Below are positions 1-7,444 of a DNA stretch of 64,000 nt, piece by piece. The position numbers were made by a program, and so were the translations under genes. The notes below the pieces were generated by a model. That model saw only the letters and a list, made by a program, of their open reading frames with translations. It was not told the DNA's origin and did not search any database. Source of the DNA: an uncultured Mollicutes bacterium (GTDB lineage: Bacteria; Bacillota_I; Bacilli_A; RFN20; CAG-826); assembly GCA_900540395.1 (NCBI GenBank), contig UQFQ01000001.1, positions 100,026 to 164,025 of the forward strand. Direction: 5' to 3'. Positions within the stretch are counted from its first letter, which is position 1; each line of letters opens with the position of its first letter.

Positions 1-435
1 GCATTTGCAGCAATAATTTTTGGGAAGTTATTTGACAAATTTGGAACATGGTCGCTCATAATTGCAACTTTATTATCAAGTATGTTTTCTCTTTTTATAT
101 TCGAGTTTGATTCGGTTTATATGTTGTTAATTGGCGTCATAATGTGGGGAATAGGGATGGGCGCGCAAGAATCTATTCTTAAAGCGGTTGTTACAACAAT
201 GGTTCCTAAAAATTTAAGAGCAACTGGGTATGGTATATTCGAATTTTCATTTGGAATATTTTGGTTTTTAGGGAGCACCTTACTTGGATTTTTATATGAT
301 TACTCATTATTAGCTATGGTGATTGTATCAATTGGTAGTCAACTTTTATCAATTCCATGTTATATTTTATCTAATGTTAAATTAAATAAAGAAAAGAAGA
401 AAAAAACTGAAGTATATGAACACGCCAGTAATTAA
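1..435 (+). CDS. MFS transporter, C-terminal part (truncated by window edge)
   Basis: The reading frame is open from base 1, so the gene starts outside the window; an internal Met codon at 82 is not the true start. About 144 residues are visible. They contain a loop with a GKLFDKFG-type motif, the basic cytoplasmic loop motif of major facilitator transporters, followed by hydrophobic segments and the helix-rich GMGAQESILKAVV stretch. This resembles the last four or five helices of a bacterial MFS permease. It ends in a lysine-rich cytoplasmic tail and overlaps the following acetyltransferase gene by 20 bases, so the two are probably co-transcribed. Substrate cannot be told. Confidence 0.75.
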   Translation, partial: AFAAIIFGKLFDKFGTWSLIIATLLSSMFSLFIFEFDSVYMLLIGVIMWGIGMGAQESILKAVVTTMVPKNLRATGYGIFEFSFGIFWFLGSTLLGFLYDYSLLAMVIVSIGSQLLSIPCYILSNVKLNKEKKKKTEVYEHASN

Positions 436-1006
436 AACAAAACGTTTGATACTTAGAAAATTTGAAGAAAATGATCTCGGTGAAGCTTTTGAGATTTTTA
501 AAGACGAAGAAGTAAATAAATATTTGCCATGGTTTAAAGTTAGCGATTTAAAAGAAACAAAGTCATTTCTTGAAAAGCATTATTTTTCTAAATATAAAGA
601 TGAATTTGGCTTTAATTATGCTATAGCGTTAAAAGAAAATAATAAAGTTATTGGTTATATTAATATCAATCTTGATGATGAAGCAAACGATGTTGGCTAC
701 GGACTTAATAAAAGCTATTGGAAGAATGGTTATATTCATGAAGCTTTAGTTGCTTTAATTGAAGTAGCCAAAAAGAATAATCTTAAATATTTAACTGCAA
801 CTCATGATATACATAATTTAAGGAGTGGCAATGTTTTAAGGAAAGCTGGTTTTGTTTATAAATATTCATATAAAGAAATGCGGGAACCTAAACATCTTTT
901 AGTAACTTTTAGAATGTATCAATTAAATTTAAATATTGATGATGATTATGTTTATAAAAAGTATTGGAATAAATATGATGATCATTTTATTGAAAAAGAT
1001 CTCTAA
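416..1006 (+). CDS. GNAT family N-acetyltransferase (RimJ/RimL-like)
   Basis: 196 residues. The N-terminus (TPVIKTKRLILRKFEENDL) is the classic opening of the RimJ/RimL-type GNAT family, which transfers acetyl from acetyl-CoA to amino groups of proteins or small molecules. A mid-protein segment (VGYGLNKSYWKNGYIHEAL) is the V-G-Y-x-L...W-x-x-G-Y/F-x-x-E-A acetyl-CoA-binding region, and HNLRSGNVLRKAGF matches the conserved N-x-x-S-x-x-V-x-x-K-x-G-F end motif. It starts inside the 3' end of the upstream transporter gene, so it is translationally linked to it. The real substrate is not predictable. Confidence 0.85.
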   Translation: MNTPVIKTKRLILRKFEENDLGEAFEIFKDEEVNKYLPWFKVSDLKETKSFLEKHYFSKYKDEFGFNYAIALKENNKVIGYININLDDEANDVGYGLNKSYWKNGYIHEALVALIEVAKKNNLKYLTATHDIHNLRSGNVLRKAGFVYKYSYKEMREPKHLLVTFRMYQLNLNIDDDYVYKKYWNKYDDHFIEKDL

Positions 1007-1028
1007 AAAAGAGAAAAGCAACCAATAT

Positions 1029-1069
1029 GTTACATTTAGAAAACAGTAGTTGGTGTTTAGAAATGTAAC
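1029..1069. promoter_or_regulatory. Inverted repeat upstream of XRE regulator gene
   Basis: Arms GTTACATTT (1029-1037) and AAATGTAAC (1061-1069) are perfect inverted copies separated by 23 bases, just before the regulator gene at 1106. It could be an operator bound by that regulator (inference) or a hairpin at the end of the upstream unit. There is no downstream T-run, which argues against a terminator. Confidence 0.4.
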
Positions 1070-1105
1070 GTTTACCTATACTTTTGATTAAGGAGGTGCA
1101 AAGGT

Positions 1106-1570
1106 ATGAGTATTGGAGAAAAAATTGCACAATTAAGAAGAAACGCTAATATAACTCAAGAAGAATTAGCTGATTCACTTGGCGTTACAAGACAAAGCGT
1201 ATCTCGTTGGGAATCTGGAGAAGCTTATCCAGATATGAGTAAAATTGGGAAACTGGCAGATATTTTGGAAACCAACTGTGATTATTTATTAGGAGATGAT
1301 GTAAACGAAAAAGGTGAAAAAATTAAAATAGTTACAGAAACAAGTACTGTAGAAAGTTATGCTAATCGACTGATTCTAACTTTATTAAGCTTTATTCCTT
1401 TTGTTGGTCCTTTTATCGGTTTCTTCTCGTTAAAGAAAGAGGAAAAAAGATCTGATAACTTATTAAGAAAGTTAATGATTGTTGGAACGATAATTTCAAC
1501 TTTATTTACACTTATTTTTGTAGCTATTGTTATTTACGGCTTAATTTATAGCATCATGTTGCATATTTAA
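1106..1570 (+). CDS. XRE-family transcriptional regulator with membrane C-terminus
   Basis: 154 residues. Residues 1-70 form a Cro/CI-type helix-turn-helix (IGEKIAQLRRNANITQEELA ... VTRQSVSRWESGEAYPD), followed by about 30 polar residues. The last 60 residues contain two hydrophobic segments, so the DNA-binding domain appears tethered to the membrane. The start is set by a strong AAGGAGG about 8 bases upstream. A perfect inverted repeat at 1029-1069 may be its operator. It is followed by a terminator hairpin at 1591-1630. Ligand and targets are unknown. Two other XRE proteins in this window share the HTH-plus-membrane layout. Confidence 0.85.
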   Translation: MSIGEKIAQLRRNANITQEELADSLGVTRQSVSRWESGEAYPDMSKIGKLADILETNCDYLLGDDVNEKGEKIKIVTETSTVESYANRLILTLLSFIPFVGPFIGFFSLKKEEKRSDNLLRKLMIVGTIISTLFTLIFVAIVIYGLIYSIMLHI

Positions 1571-1590
1571 AAAAAGATTTCTCCCCCTTT

Positions 1591-1630
1591 TTTTAAGTGC
1601 CTGTGTATTGACTCAGGCACTTTATTGTCT
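1591..1630 (+). terminator. Rho-independent terminator after XRE regulator
   Basis: A 9-bp perfect stem, AAGTGCCTG (1595-1603) with CAGGCACTT (1614-1622), is flanked by T-rich sequence on its right and a run of T before it. It lies 25 bases after the stop of the regulator gene. Confidence 0.75.
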
Positions 1631-1646
1631 TTTGAAGAACAAATCT

Positions 1647-1661
1647 TGTTATAATCTTTTT
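1647..1661 (+). promoter_or_regulatory. Extended -10 promoter, probably leaderless
   Basis: TGTTATAAT ends at 1655, only six bases before the ATG at 1662. No ribosome binding site fits between them, so transcription should start at or next to the A of the start codon. Confidence 0.6.
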
Positions 1662-2111
1662 ATGCTAAAGTTCAAAAGGTTAAGCAAAAAGAAAGATTTT
1701 GAAAGCATTAAAAACTTATTTTCGTCTGTTTTTACTAAAGAACCATGGTTTGATGATTGGAGCGATGAAAGTAAACTTGAAAACTATATAAAAGATTTGA
1801 CTTTTCAAACGAATTCTCTTTCACTAGGACTTTATTTAGATGATGAATTAATTGGAATAGCTTTAGGAAGAGTAGTTAATTTCTATGATGGTATTCAATA
1901 TCGTATAGATGAATTATGTATCAAAAACGAAAAGCAAAATAGTGGATATGGATCAAAATTTTTAGATTTAATAAATAGATATTCGAAGAAGAAGAAATTT
2001 CGATACATAATTTTAAATACTGATAGAAATGTTTATGCCTATAATTTCTATTTAAAGAATGGTTATAAAGAAAATAGAACTAACGTTATGCTTTATCAAG
2101 AAGTCAAATAA
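1662..2111 (+). CDS. GNAT family N-acetyltransferase
   Basis: 150 residues from the ATG at 1662. An in-frame TTG at 1608 is possible, but it lies in the terminator stem and upstream of the only good -10 box, so I prefer 1662. The protein starts MLKFKRLSKKKDFESIKNLF and carries the GNAT core. RIDELCIKNEKQNSGYGSKFLD holds the acetyl-CoA pyrophosphate-binding Q/R-x-x-G-x-G/A loop (here QNSGYGS), followed by NTDRNVYAYNFYLKNGY, the usual A-x-x-F-Y-x-K-x-G-Y ending. It is a single-gene unit with a likely leaderless promoter. Substrate unknown. Confidence 0.8.
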   Translation: MLKFKRLSKKKDFESIKNLFSSVFTKEPWFDDWSDESKLENYIKDLTFQTNSLSLGLYLDDELIGIALGRVVNFYDGIQYRIDELCIKNEKQNSGYGSKFLDLINRYSKKKKFRYIILNTDRNVYAYNFYLKNGYKENRTNVMLYQEVK

Positions 2112-2141
2112 GATTTTCTTTTTATTTAAATAATATTGAAT

Positions 2142-2231
2142 TATGATTTTTAAAGAAAGAAGGTGATGAATTTGAGAATATAAGCAATTTAACTAGATTA
2201 TTTATTTAATATTAATAAGGAGTTTAGCAAA
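2142..2231 (+). promoter_or_regulatory. Promoter and short leader of ABC-F gene
   Basis: A TATGAT -10 box at 2142-2147 precedes a roughly 75-base leader. Within it a five-codon reading frame at 2166-2183 (peptide MNLRI) sits behind AGAAGGTG, although the spacing is too short for a good site. AAGGAG at 2217-2222 serves the ABC-F gene. Leader peptides control many ABC-F resistance genes; here that is only a possibility. Confidence 0.3.
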
Positions 2232-3857
2232 ATGCTTATAATTTCAAATTTAACAATAGTCTTAAAAAAAGACCTTAGAACTTTAATAAAGGATTTTTCC
2301 TTTGTTTTAAATAAAAAAGATAAAGTTGGAATAATTGGCGAAGAAGGCAATGGGAAATCTTCACTTTTAAAAGTGCTTTATAATCAAGAAGAAGCTAGTA
2401 AATATTTAGAAATCAGCGGAAATATATCGATTAAAAATGAAAAAATCGGCTATCTTAAACAAATGGTAGATGAAGATAAAATAAACTTATCTATTAATGA
2501 ATTATTAAATAACGAACTTGATTATTCATCGATAAACTATAAAAAGTATTATCTATATATTGATATGTTCAATCTCGACGAAGATAAACTTTTATCTAAT
2601 GAGATAAAGGTAAAAAGTTTAAGTGGTGGAGAAAGAATTAAACTTTTCTTGTTTGTTGAACTAATGAAAGAACCAACAATTTTACTTCTTGATGAACCTA
2701 GTAATGACTTAGATTTGTCTTCTTTAAACTTACTCGAAGATTTAATCATAAATATTGATATACCAGTAATGTTTATTTCTCATGATGAGTTTTTATTGTC
2801 AAAATGTGCAAATAAAATAATTCATATTGAATCTTTAAAAAGTAAAAGTGAGCCTCGAGTTACTATTAAAAGTTCAAATTATGAAGATTATTTTTCTTCT
2901 AGAGAGGACTTTATCGATAAAAACATTAAAGAATACAATAAAGATAAAGATAACTTTGAAAAGAAGATGGATAAATTTAATAAAGTTTATCAGAGTGTGA
3001 ATCATGCTTTAAATACTGTTTCGCGTTCACAACCTGGTGTTGCTAAAAATTTAAAAGATAAAATGCATGCGGTAAAGTCAATGGAGAAAAGATATGCCAA
3101 AGAAAAGGAAAACCTTACACAAAAATATGAGGTAGAGGAGGGAATTAATCTTAAGTTTGATAACTTAAATACTTTAGATATCAAAGGAAATTCTTCTAAC
3201 TCAAAAATCAATTATTTAATCGATTCTTCCAAAATAGTTTTAGATTTTAAAATAGATCAATTAAGAATAAATAGTGAAATAACTCTGATTGATAAGCCAA
3301 TATCTTTATATATAAAAGGAAGTAAGAAAATAGCAATAATTGGAGAGAATGGTGCTGGTAAATCTACTTTGCTTAAATTAATTTATAAAGAGTTAACCAG
3401 CAAATCTTCCTTTAATGTTGGCTATATGTCTCAAAATTATGAAGATGAATTATTAAATTATATGTCTCCACTAGAATATTTAGCTAAAGAAGTTGATGCT
3501 TCGACTAAAGAAGAATTAACAAAAATTCAAACTTATTTAGGCTCACTAAAATTTACTTATGATGAGATGAATAAAAGCATTTTTTCTTTAAGTGGTGGTC
3601 AAAAAGCCAAAATTTTCTTTACAAAATTGATATTAAAAAAAGTAAATGTAATGTTACTTGATGAACCAACACGAAATATATCACCATTATCGAATAAATC
3701 TTTTATATCATCGATAAAACAATATAAAGGTGTAATTATTGCTGTTTCGCACGATAGAAACTTTATTTATCAAGTATTTGATGAAATTTATGAATTAAGT
3801 TCAGAGAAAGGACTAGAGCAAATTCAACGAGATGAGTTTAAAAAGAAGTATCTATAA
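2232..3857 (+). CDS. ABC-F family ATPase (ribosome-associated)
   Basis: 541 residues with two ABC ATPase domains and no membrane segment, the ABC-F layout. Domain 1 has Walker A GEEGNGKSS near residue 36, signature LSGGERIK and Walker B LLLDEPSNDLD. A charged linker rich in Lys/Glu, with QPGVAKN-type sequence, covers about residues 210-320. Domain 2 has Walker A GENGAGKST near 371, signature LSGGQKAK and Walker B LLDEPTRNISPLS. ABC-F proteins bind the ribosomal E-site; many antibiotic-resistance members of Firmicutes carry the DEPTRN-F/I-SPLS variant. Whether this one protects against lincosamide, streptogramin or pleuromutilin drugs or only helps translation cannot be decided. It has AAGGAG ten bases upstream and converges by six bases on the next gene. 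Confidence 0.88.
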   Translation: MLIISNLTIVLKKDLRTLIKDFSFVLNKKDKVGIIGEEGNGKSSLLKVLYNQEEASKYLEISGNISIKNEKIGYLKQMVDEDKINLSINELLNNELDYSSINYKKYYLYIDMFNLDEDKLLSNEIKVKSLSGGERIKLFLFVELMKEPTILLLDEPSNDLDLSSLNLLEDLIINIDIPVMFISHDEFLLSKCANKIIHIESLKSKSEPRVTIKSSNYEDYFSSREDFIDKNIKEYNKDKDNFEKKMDKFNKVYQSVNHALNTVSRSQPGVAKNLKDKMHAVKSMEKRYAKEKENLTQKYEVEEGINLKFDNLNTLDIKGNSSNSKINYLIDSSKIVLDFKIDQLRINSEITLIDKPISLYIKGSKKIAIIGENGAGKSTLLKLIYKELTSKSSFNVGYMSQNYEDELLNYMSPLEYLAKEVDASTKEELTKIQTYLGSLKFTYDEMNKSIFSLSGGQKAKIFFTKLILKKVNVMLLDEPTRNISPLSNKSFISSIKQYKGVIIAVSHDRNFIYQVFDEIYELSSEKGLEQIQRDEFKKKYL

Positions 3858-4310
3858 GTTAGTTTTATGGACATACATTCTAGATATTTCTCCTCCGTCG
3901 CATTTAACATCAAAAATATATTCCCAATTATATTTTTCATAAAAAGAAGTGTGGTCAGTTATTAAATACAATGTGTTTATACCGTATTTACTCATATCTC
4001 GCTCGACGTATTCTAAAAGTTTTCCGGCGATTCCTTTGTTTCTGTATTCAGGTTCGACAAATAAAGCACAAACATTAGGATATAAATCTTTCCTTTCATG
4101 AAAATCATTTTGAATTACACCGATTCCACCAATTATTTTGTTATTTGATAGCATAATATACCATGAAGGATATGGAGCATTAGATTCTATGCTTTCATTC
4201 ATACTATTAAGATATTCTTCTTTAGGTATATTCCATTTACTAGAAAACCAAGCTGCAGCAGTACCAAGCATTTCCTTTTTGTTTTTGATATTAATAATTT
4301 CGTAATTCAT
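3852..4310 (-). CDS. GNAT family N-acetyltransferase
   Basis: 152 residues. The segment VCALFVEPEYRNKGIAGKLLEYVE is the canonical GNAT motif A, with the R-N-K-G-I-A-G acetyl-CoA loop, and the C-terminal LYLITDHTSFYEKYNWEYI matches motif B (F-Y-x-K-x-x-W/G). The N-terminal AAAWFSSKWNIPKEEYLNSM resembles GNATs annotated as acting on small amine substrates. Its 3' end overlaps that of the ABC-F gene by six bases on the opposite strand. A TATAAT box on the minus strand near 4341-4346 and AAAGGA upstream suggest its own leadered transcript. Confidence 0.82.
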   Translation of the reverse strand: MNYEIINIKNKKEMLGTAAAWFSSKWNIPKEEYLNSMNESIESNAPYPSWYIMLSNNKIIGGIGVIQNDFHERKDLYPNVCALFVEPEYRNKGIAGKLLEYVERDMSKYGINTLYLITDHTSFYEKYNWEYIFDVKCDGGEISRMYVHKTNL

Positions 4311-4668
4311 AAACCAACAGCTATCCTTTCTAATTCTCGCTTATTATAACCAATAAATTGCTGATTGGTAGAGTTTAATTTGCTAAAGAACATGAAAATT
4401 CTATATTTTTTATAGTTTTAGTAGATATTTAGTTAAAATTAAGTATATTTTGAGTCAATAAATAGTAGTTAAATTTAATAAAGATAATTAGAATATTGTT
4501 TTGTTCACTATTCAAATAAGTTATAGGTTTTTTATAATTTGGGAATCACATCATTTATTTTAACTTGCTACTTGAGCTATGTTTTAGTGATCTCTTTTTA
4601 AAAGCGTTAGAATGGAATTTGTTGATAAAATTGGTAAAATATAAGCGATTAATTGGAGGCTTATACAT
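4311..4668. other. Intergenic region with divergent promoters
   Basis: This 358-base AT-rich stretch lies between divergent genes. It holds the minus-strand promoter of the acetyltransferase near its left end and the extended -10 of the oxidoreductase operon at its right end. I see no reading frame, RNA motif or repeat in the middle. Confidence 0.5.
4632..4659 (+). promoter_or_regulatory. Extended -10 and RBS of the oxidoreductase pair
   Basis: TGGTAAAAT (4632-4640) is an extended -10 box. TTGGAGG at 4653-4659 is a good ribosome binding site 9 bases before the ATG at 4669. The same TGGTAAAAT box recurs before the genes at 15455 and 24130. Confidence 0.55.
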
Positions 4669-6204
4669 ATGGAAGAAAAGCAATATGATGCTTTGGTAAT
4701 AGGGGCCGGGAATGGCGGATTAACGGCTGCATTACGATTAGCAAAATCTCACAAAAAAGTATTACTTGTTGAAAGACATATTTTACCTGGTGGCTTTGCT
4801 ACTGGATTTATGAGAGGAAGATTTTATTTTGAAGCATCCTTACATGAATTATGTGACTTTGGACATAAAGAAAGACATGGTAATTTATATACTTTATTTG
4901 AAGAATTAGGTGTATTAGATAAATTACACTTTGTTGACGTTCCAGAAGCTTTCACAGTTATAAATTCGAAAACTAAAGAAAGTTATGAGATGCCATTTGG
5001 AGTGGAAAACTTTATTAATAAAATGGAAGAGTACGTGCCAGGTTCTAGAAAATCAGTTACAACTTTCTTTGAACTCGGCAAAGAAATTTCGGATGCAATG
5101 AGATATTTGAATGAATCTCATGGTAAACCAGACAGCAAAGTTTTAATGAAAAAATATCCAAACTTTATGAGAGTAGCTGTTTATGATGTTGATACAGTTT
5201 TAAAGGCAATTAAAATGCCTAAAAAGGCTCAAGAAATTATTACAACTTATTGGTCATATTTGGGTACATCAACAGATAAACTCGGCTTTGTACATTATTG
5301 TATTATGGTTTATCTTTACATTACTTTGAAAGCACAAGTTCCTTTGGAAAGATCTCACGAAATAAGTGCAACATTAGTTGAAGAAATTAAGCAAAGTGGC
5401 GGTGATGTATATTTTGGAGATGGAGTTAAGGAAGTACTTGTTGAAAATGGAGAAGTATATGGTGCTATTTTAGATAGTGGCAAAAAGATTCTTACCAAAC
5501 ACATTATTTCAAACGCTTCCCCTGAAGCAGTTTATGGACAAATGATTAAAGACAAAAATCAAATTCCTGAACAACAACGTAAGCTTTCTAGTTTTAGAGA
5601 ATTATCCGGAAGAGGTCTTTCTATTTTCTTAGGTTTAAATAAAACAAAAGAGGAACTTGGTTTAAAATCTTATAGCTATTTTATTTATGATAGTTTAAAT
5701 TCAAGAAAAGCTTTTGATGCGATGAAAGATATTGATAATTACTCACAAGTTACTGTTGTTTTAAATAACGCTTTAGAGAATTGCTCTCCAAAAGGAACAA
5801 CAATCATGTATATGACTTCTTTATATTTCAGTGACATCTTCGACAAAATTGTTGACGAAAAGAATTACTTTGATTTAAAAGAAGAAATCGCTAAAGGCTT
5901 TATTAAACGTTTTGAAGAATCAACAGGATGTAAGATTTCTGATGCTATTGAAGAAATCGAAATTGCAACTCCTTTAACATATTGCCATTATACATCAACT
6001 CCAGATGGAACAATTTATGGATACTTAACTACTGGATTAGACAATATGATGCCTCGTCTTACCACTATGTATGATGAAACAATTTTAAAAGGACTTCGTT
6101 TTGCTGGAGGCCATGCTATGAGAAGCTCTGGCTATAACTCAGCTTATCTCTCTGGTGATTTAGCGGCAAAACTCACTCTTGGTGATATGAAGGAGGATAG
6201 ATAA
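4669..6204 (+). CDS. CrtI/phytoene-desaturase-like FAD-dependent oxidoreductase
   Basis: 511 residues. An N-terminal dinucleotide-binding fold (DALVIGAGNGGLTAALRLA) is followed by VERHILPGGFATGF, the typical opening of the COG1233 phytoene dehydrogenase/carotenoid isomerase superfamily. The C-terminal GLRFAGGHAMRSSGYNSAY segment corresponds to the FAD-binding closing motif of the family (G-D...G-x-G-x-x-G/A-A). No carotenoid biosynthesis genes are nearby, so a carotenoid substrate is unlikely. The next gene begins one base after its stop and encodes a flavin/2Fe-2S reductase that could supply or take electrons. The true substrate, perhaps an unsaturated or aromatic acid derivative, is inference only. 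Confidence 0.8.
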   Translation: MEEKQYDALVIGAGNGGLTAALRLAKSHKKVLLVERHILPGGFATGFMRGRFYFEASLHELCDFGHKERHGNLYTLFEELGVLDKLHFVDVPEAFTVINSKTKESYEMPFGVENFINKMEEYVPGSRKSVTTFFELGKEISDAMRYLNESHGKPDSKVLMKKYPNFMRVAVYDVDTVLKAIKMPKKAQEIITTYWSYLGTSTDKLGFVHYCIMVYLYITLKAQVPLERSHEISATLVEEIKQSGGDVYFGDGVKEVLVENGEVYGAILDSGKKILTKHIISNASPEAVYGQMIKDKNQIPEQQRKLSSFRELSGRGLSIFLGLNKTKEELGLKSYSYFIYDSLNSRKAFDAMKDIDNYSQVTVVLNNALENCSPKGTTIMYMTSLYFSDIFDKIVDEKNYFDLKEEIAKGFIKRFEESTGCKISDAIEEIEIATPLTYCHYTSTPDGTIYGYLTTGLDNMMPRLTTMYDETILKGLRFAGGHAMRSSGYNSAYLSGDLAAKLTLGDMKEDR

Positions 6205-6205
6205 A

Positions 6206-7369
6206 ATGAAGGTCAAAGTTTCTTTTTTCGGTTTAAGCGACATGCTTAAATTTAAAAATTTAAAGAAGAATCGTTTAGAAGCAATCAATAGTTCAGAAGT
6301 AAAAGAATATAAATCCTATAGAATTAACGAACTTGCTGATTACTATCATCCACATAAGCAATATTTGAAAATTGATAAAATAGTAGAAGAAAATAGTGAT
6401 ACAAAGAGCTTTTATCTTGTGCCTGACGGAGAAACAACTAAGCTTGCTTATTTTAAATCAGGAAGTTATGTTTCTTTATTCGTAAACGTTGATAACAATA
6501 TTGTTTCAAGAGCTTATGCGATTTCATCATCTCCAAGTGAAGCTTTAAAAGGTATTTATCGAATTACAATAAAAAGAAAAGAAGGCGGGTATTTATCTAA
6601 CTATTTACTTGATAGCGCTAAAGTCGGAGATAAATTATTTGCTTCAGAACCAGGCGGATTTTTAACTTATTCTTCAATTCGTGATGCTAAAGATGTAATT
6701 GCGGTTGCTGGTGGAGTTGGAATCACTCCATTTATATCAATGGCTAATGCTATTAAAGATGGAATCGAACATTTCAATTTAACAATTTTATATGGTGTTA
6801 ATTCTTTAAAAGATGTCATCTTAAAAGATGAACTTGATGAATTAACTAAAACTTGTGACAAAGTAAAAGTAGTTTATGTAGTTTGTAATGAAACTGTTGA
6901 AGGATGCGAAAAAGGCTTTATTACAGCTGATATTATCAAAAAATATGCTCCAACTGATAAACCATATAGCGTATATGTTTCAGGACCAAATGCGATGTTT
7001 GATTTCTTGGCTGGTGAATTTAAAAAACTTAATCTTCCTAATAAATATATAAGATTAGAAAAATCACCTGAAACATTATCTTTAGGTAATAAAGAGTTTA
7101 ATTTGGTTGTTCATATGGAAGATCAAACCTTTAACCTAATTGCTAAACAAAATGAAACCGTTTTAAATGCGCTTGAAAGAAACGACGTTTTGATTAGATC
7201 AAAATGTCATTTAGGTGGTTGTGGTTTCTGTCGTAGTAAAATTATTAAAGGTGAAATTCAAACAACTAAGTTAAATAAGCAAGCTGATATTGATAAGAAG
7301 TTTGGTTATTTCCATCCATGCTGTTCTTATCCAATGTCTGATCTTGAAATTGAAGTTTATAAGTATTAA
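6206..7369 (+). CDS. Ferredoxin-NAD(P)H reductase-like protein with C-terminal 2Fe-2S domain
   Basis: 387 residues. About 50 N-terminal residues are unassigned. Then come an FAD-binding beta-barrel (SRAYAISSSPSEA, an R-x-Y-S/A-[I/S]-S-S motif near residue 112), an NAD-binding domain (AVAGGVGITPFISMANAI near 170 and YVSGPNAMFDFL near 260) and a plant-type ferredoxin domain with CHLGGCGFC near residues 334-342 and a fourth Cys in HPCCSYP. This is the architecture of phenol hydroxylase or vanillate-demethylase-type reductases, which pass electrons from NAD(P)H through FAD and 2Fe-2S to a partner. The partner is presumably the FAD enzyme encoded immediately upstream, with which it forms a two-gene operon. 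Confidence 0.83.
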   Translation: MKVKVSFFGLSDMLKFKNLKKNRLEAINSSEVKEYKSYRINELADYYHPHKQYLKIDKIVEENSDTKSFYLVPDGETTKLAYFKSGSYVSLFVNVDNNIVSRAYAISSSPSEALKGIYRITIKRKEGGYLSNYLLDSAKVGDKLFASEPGGFLTYSSIRDAKDVIAVAGGVGITPFISMANAIKDGIEHFNLTILYGVNSLKDVILKDELDELTKTCDKVKVVYVVCNETVEGCEKGFITADIIKKYAPTDKPYSVYVSGPNAMFDFLAGEFKKLNLPNKYIRLEKSPETLSLGNKEFNLVVHMEDQTFNLIAKQNETVLNALERNDVLIRSKCHLGGCGFCRSKIIKGEIQTTKLNKQADIDKKFGYFHPCCSYPMSDLEIEVYKY

Positions 7370-7395
7370 CTATAATTTCATTTAATGTAACTATG

Positions 7396-7426
7396 AAAAT
7401 ACCAGCTGTGAAAAGTTGGTATTTTT
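7396..7426 (+). terminator. Rho-independent terminator after the reductase gene
   Basis: A 12-bp stem with one G-T pair (7396-7407 with 7414-7425) encloses a six-base loop and runs straight into TTTTT. It lies 26 bases after the reductase stop and ends just before the -10 box of jetA. Confidence 0.85.
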
Positions 7427-7429
7427 ACT

Positions 7430-7444
7430 TATAATAATTAAGTA
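7430..7444 (+). promoter_or_regulatory. -10 box of the Wadjet operon
   Basis: A perfect TATAAT at 7430-7435 lies nine bases before the jetA ATG. No -35 match or ribosome binding site is visible, so the message would have a leader of at most a few bases. The box follows immediately after the terminator T-run. Confidence 0.5.

Noticed and set aside
4669..6204. Carotenoid biosynthesis gene
   Set aside because: The family is CrtI-like, but no other carotenoid gene is present and its partner is a 2Fe-2S reductase, so a carotenoid role is unsupported.
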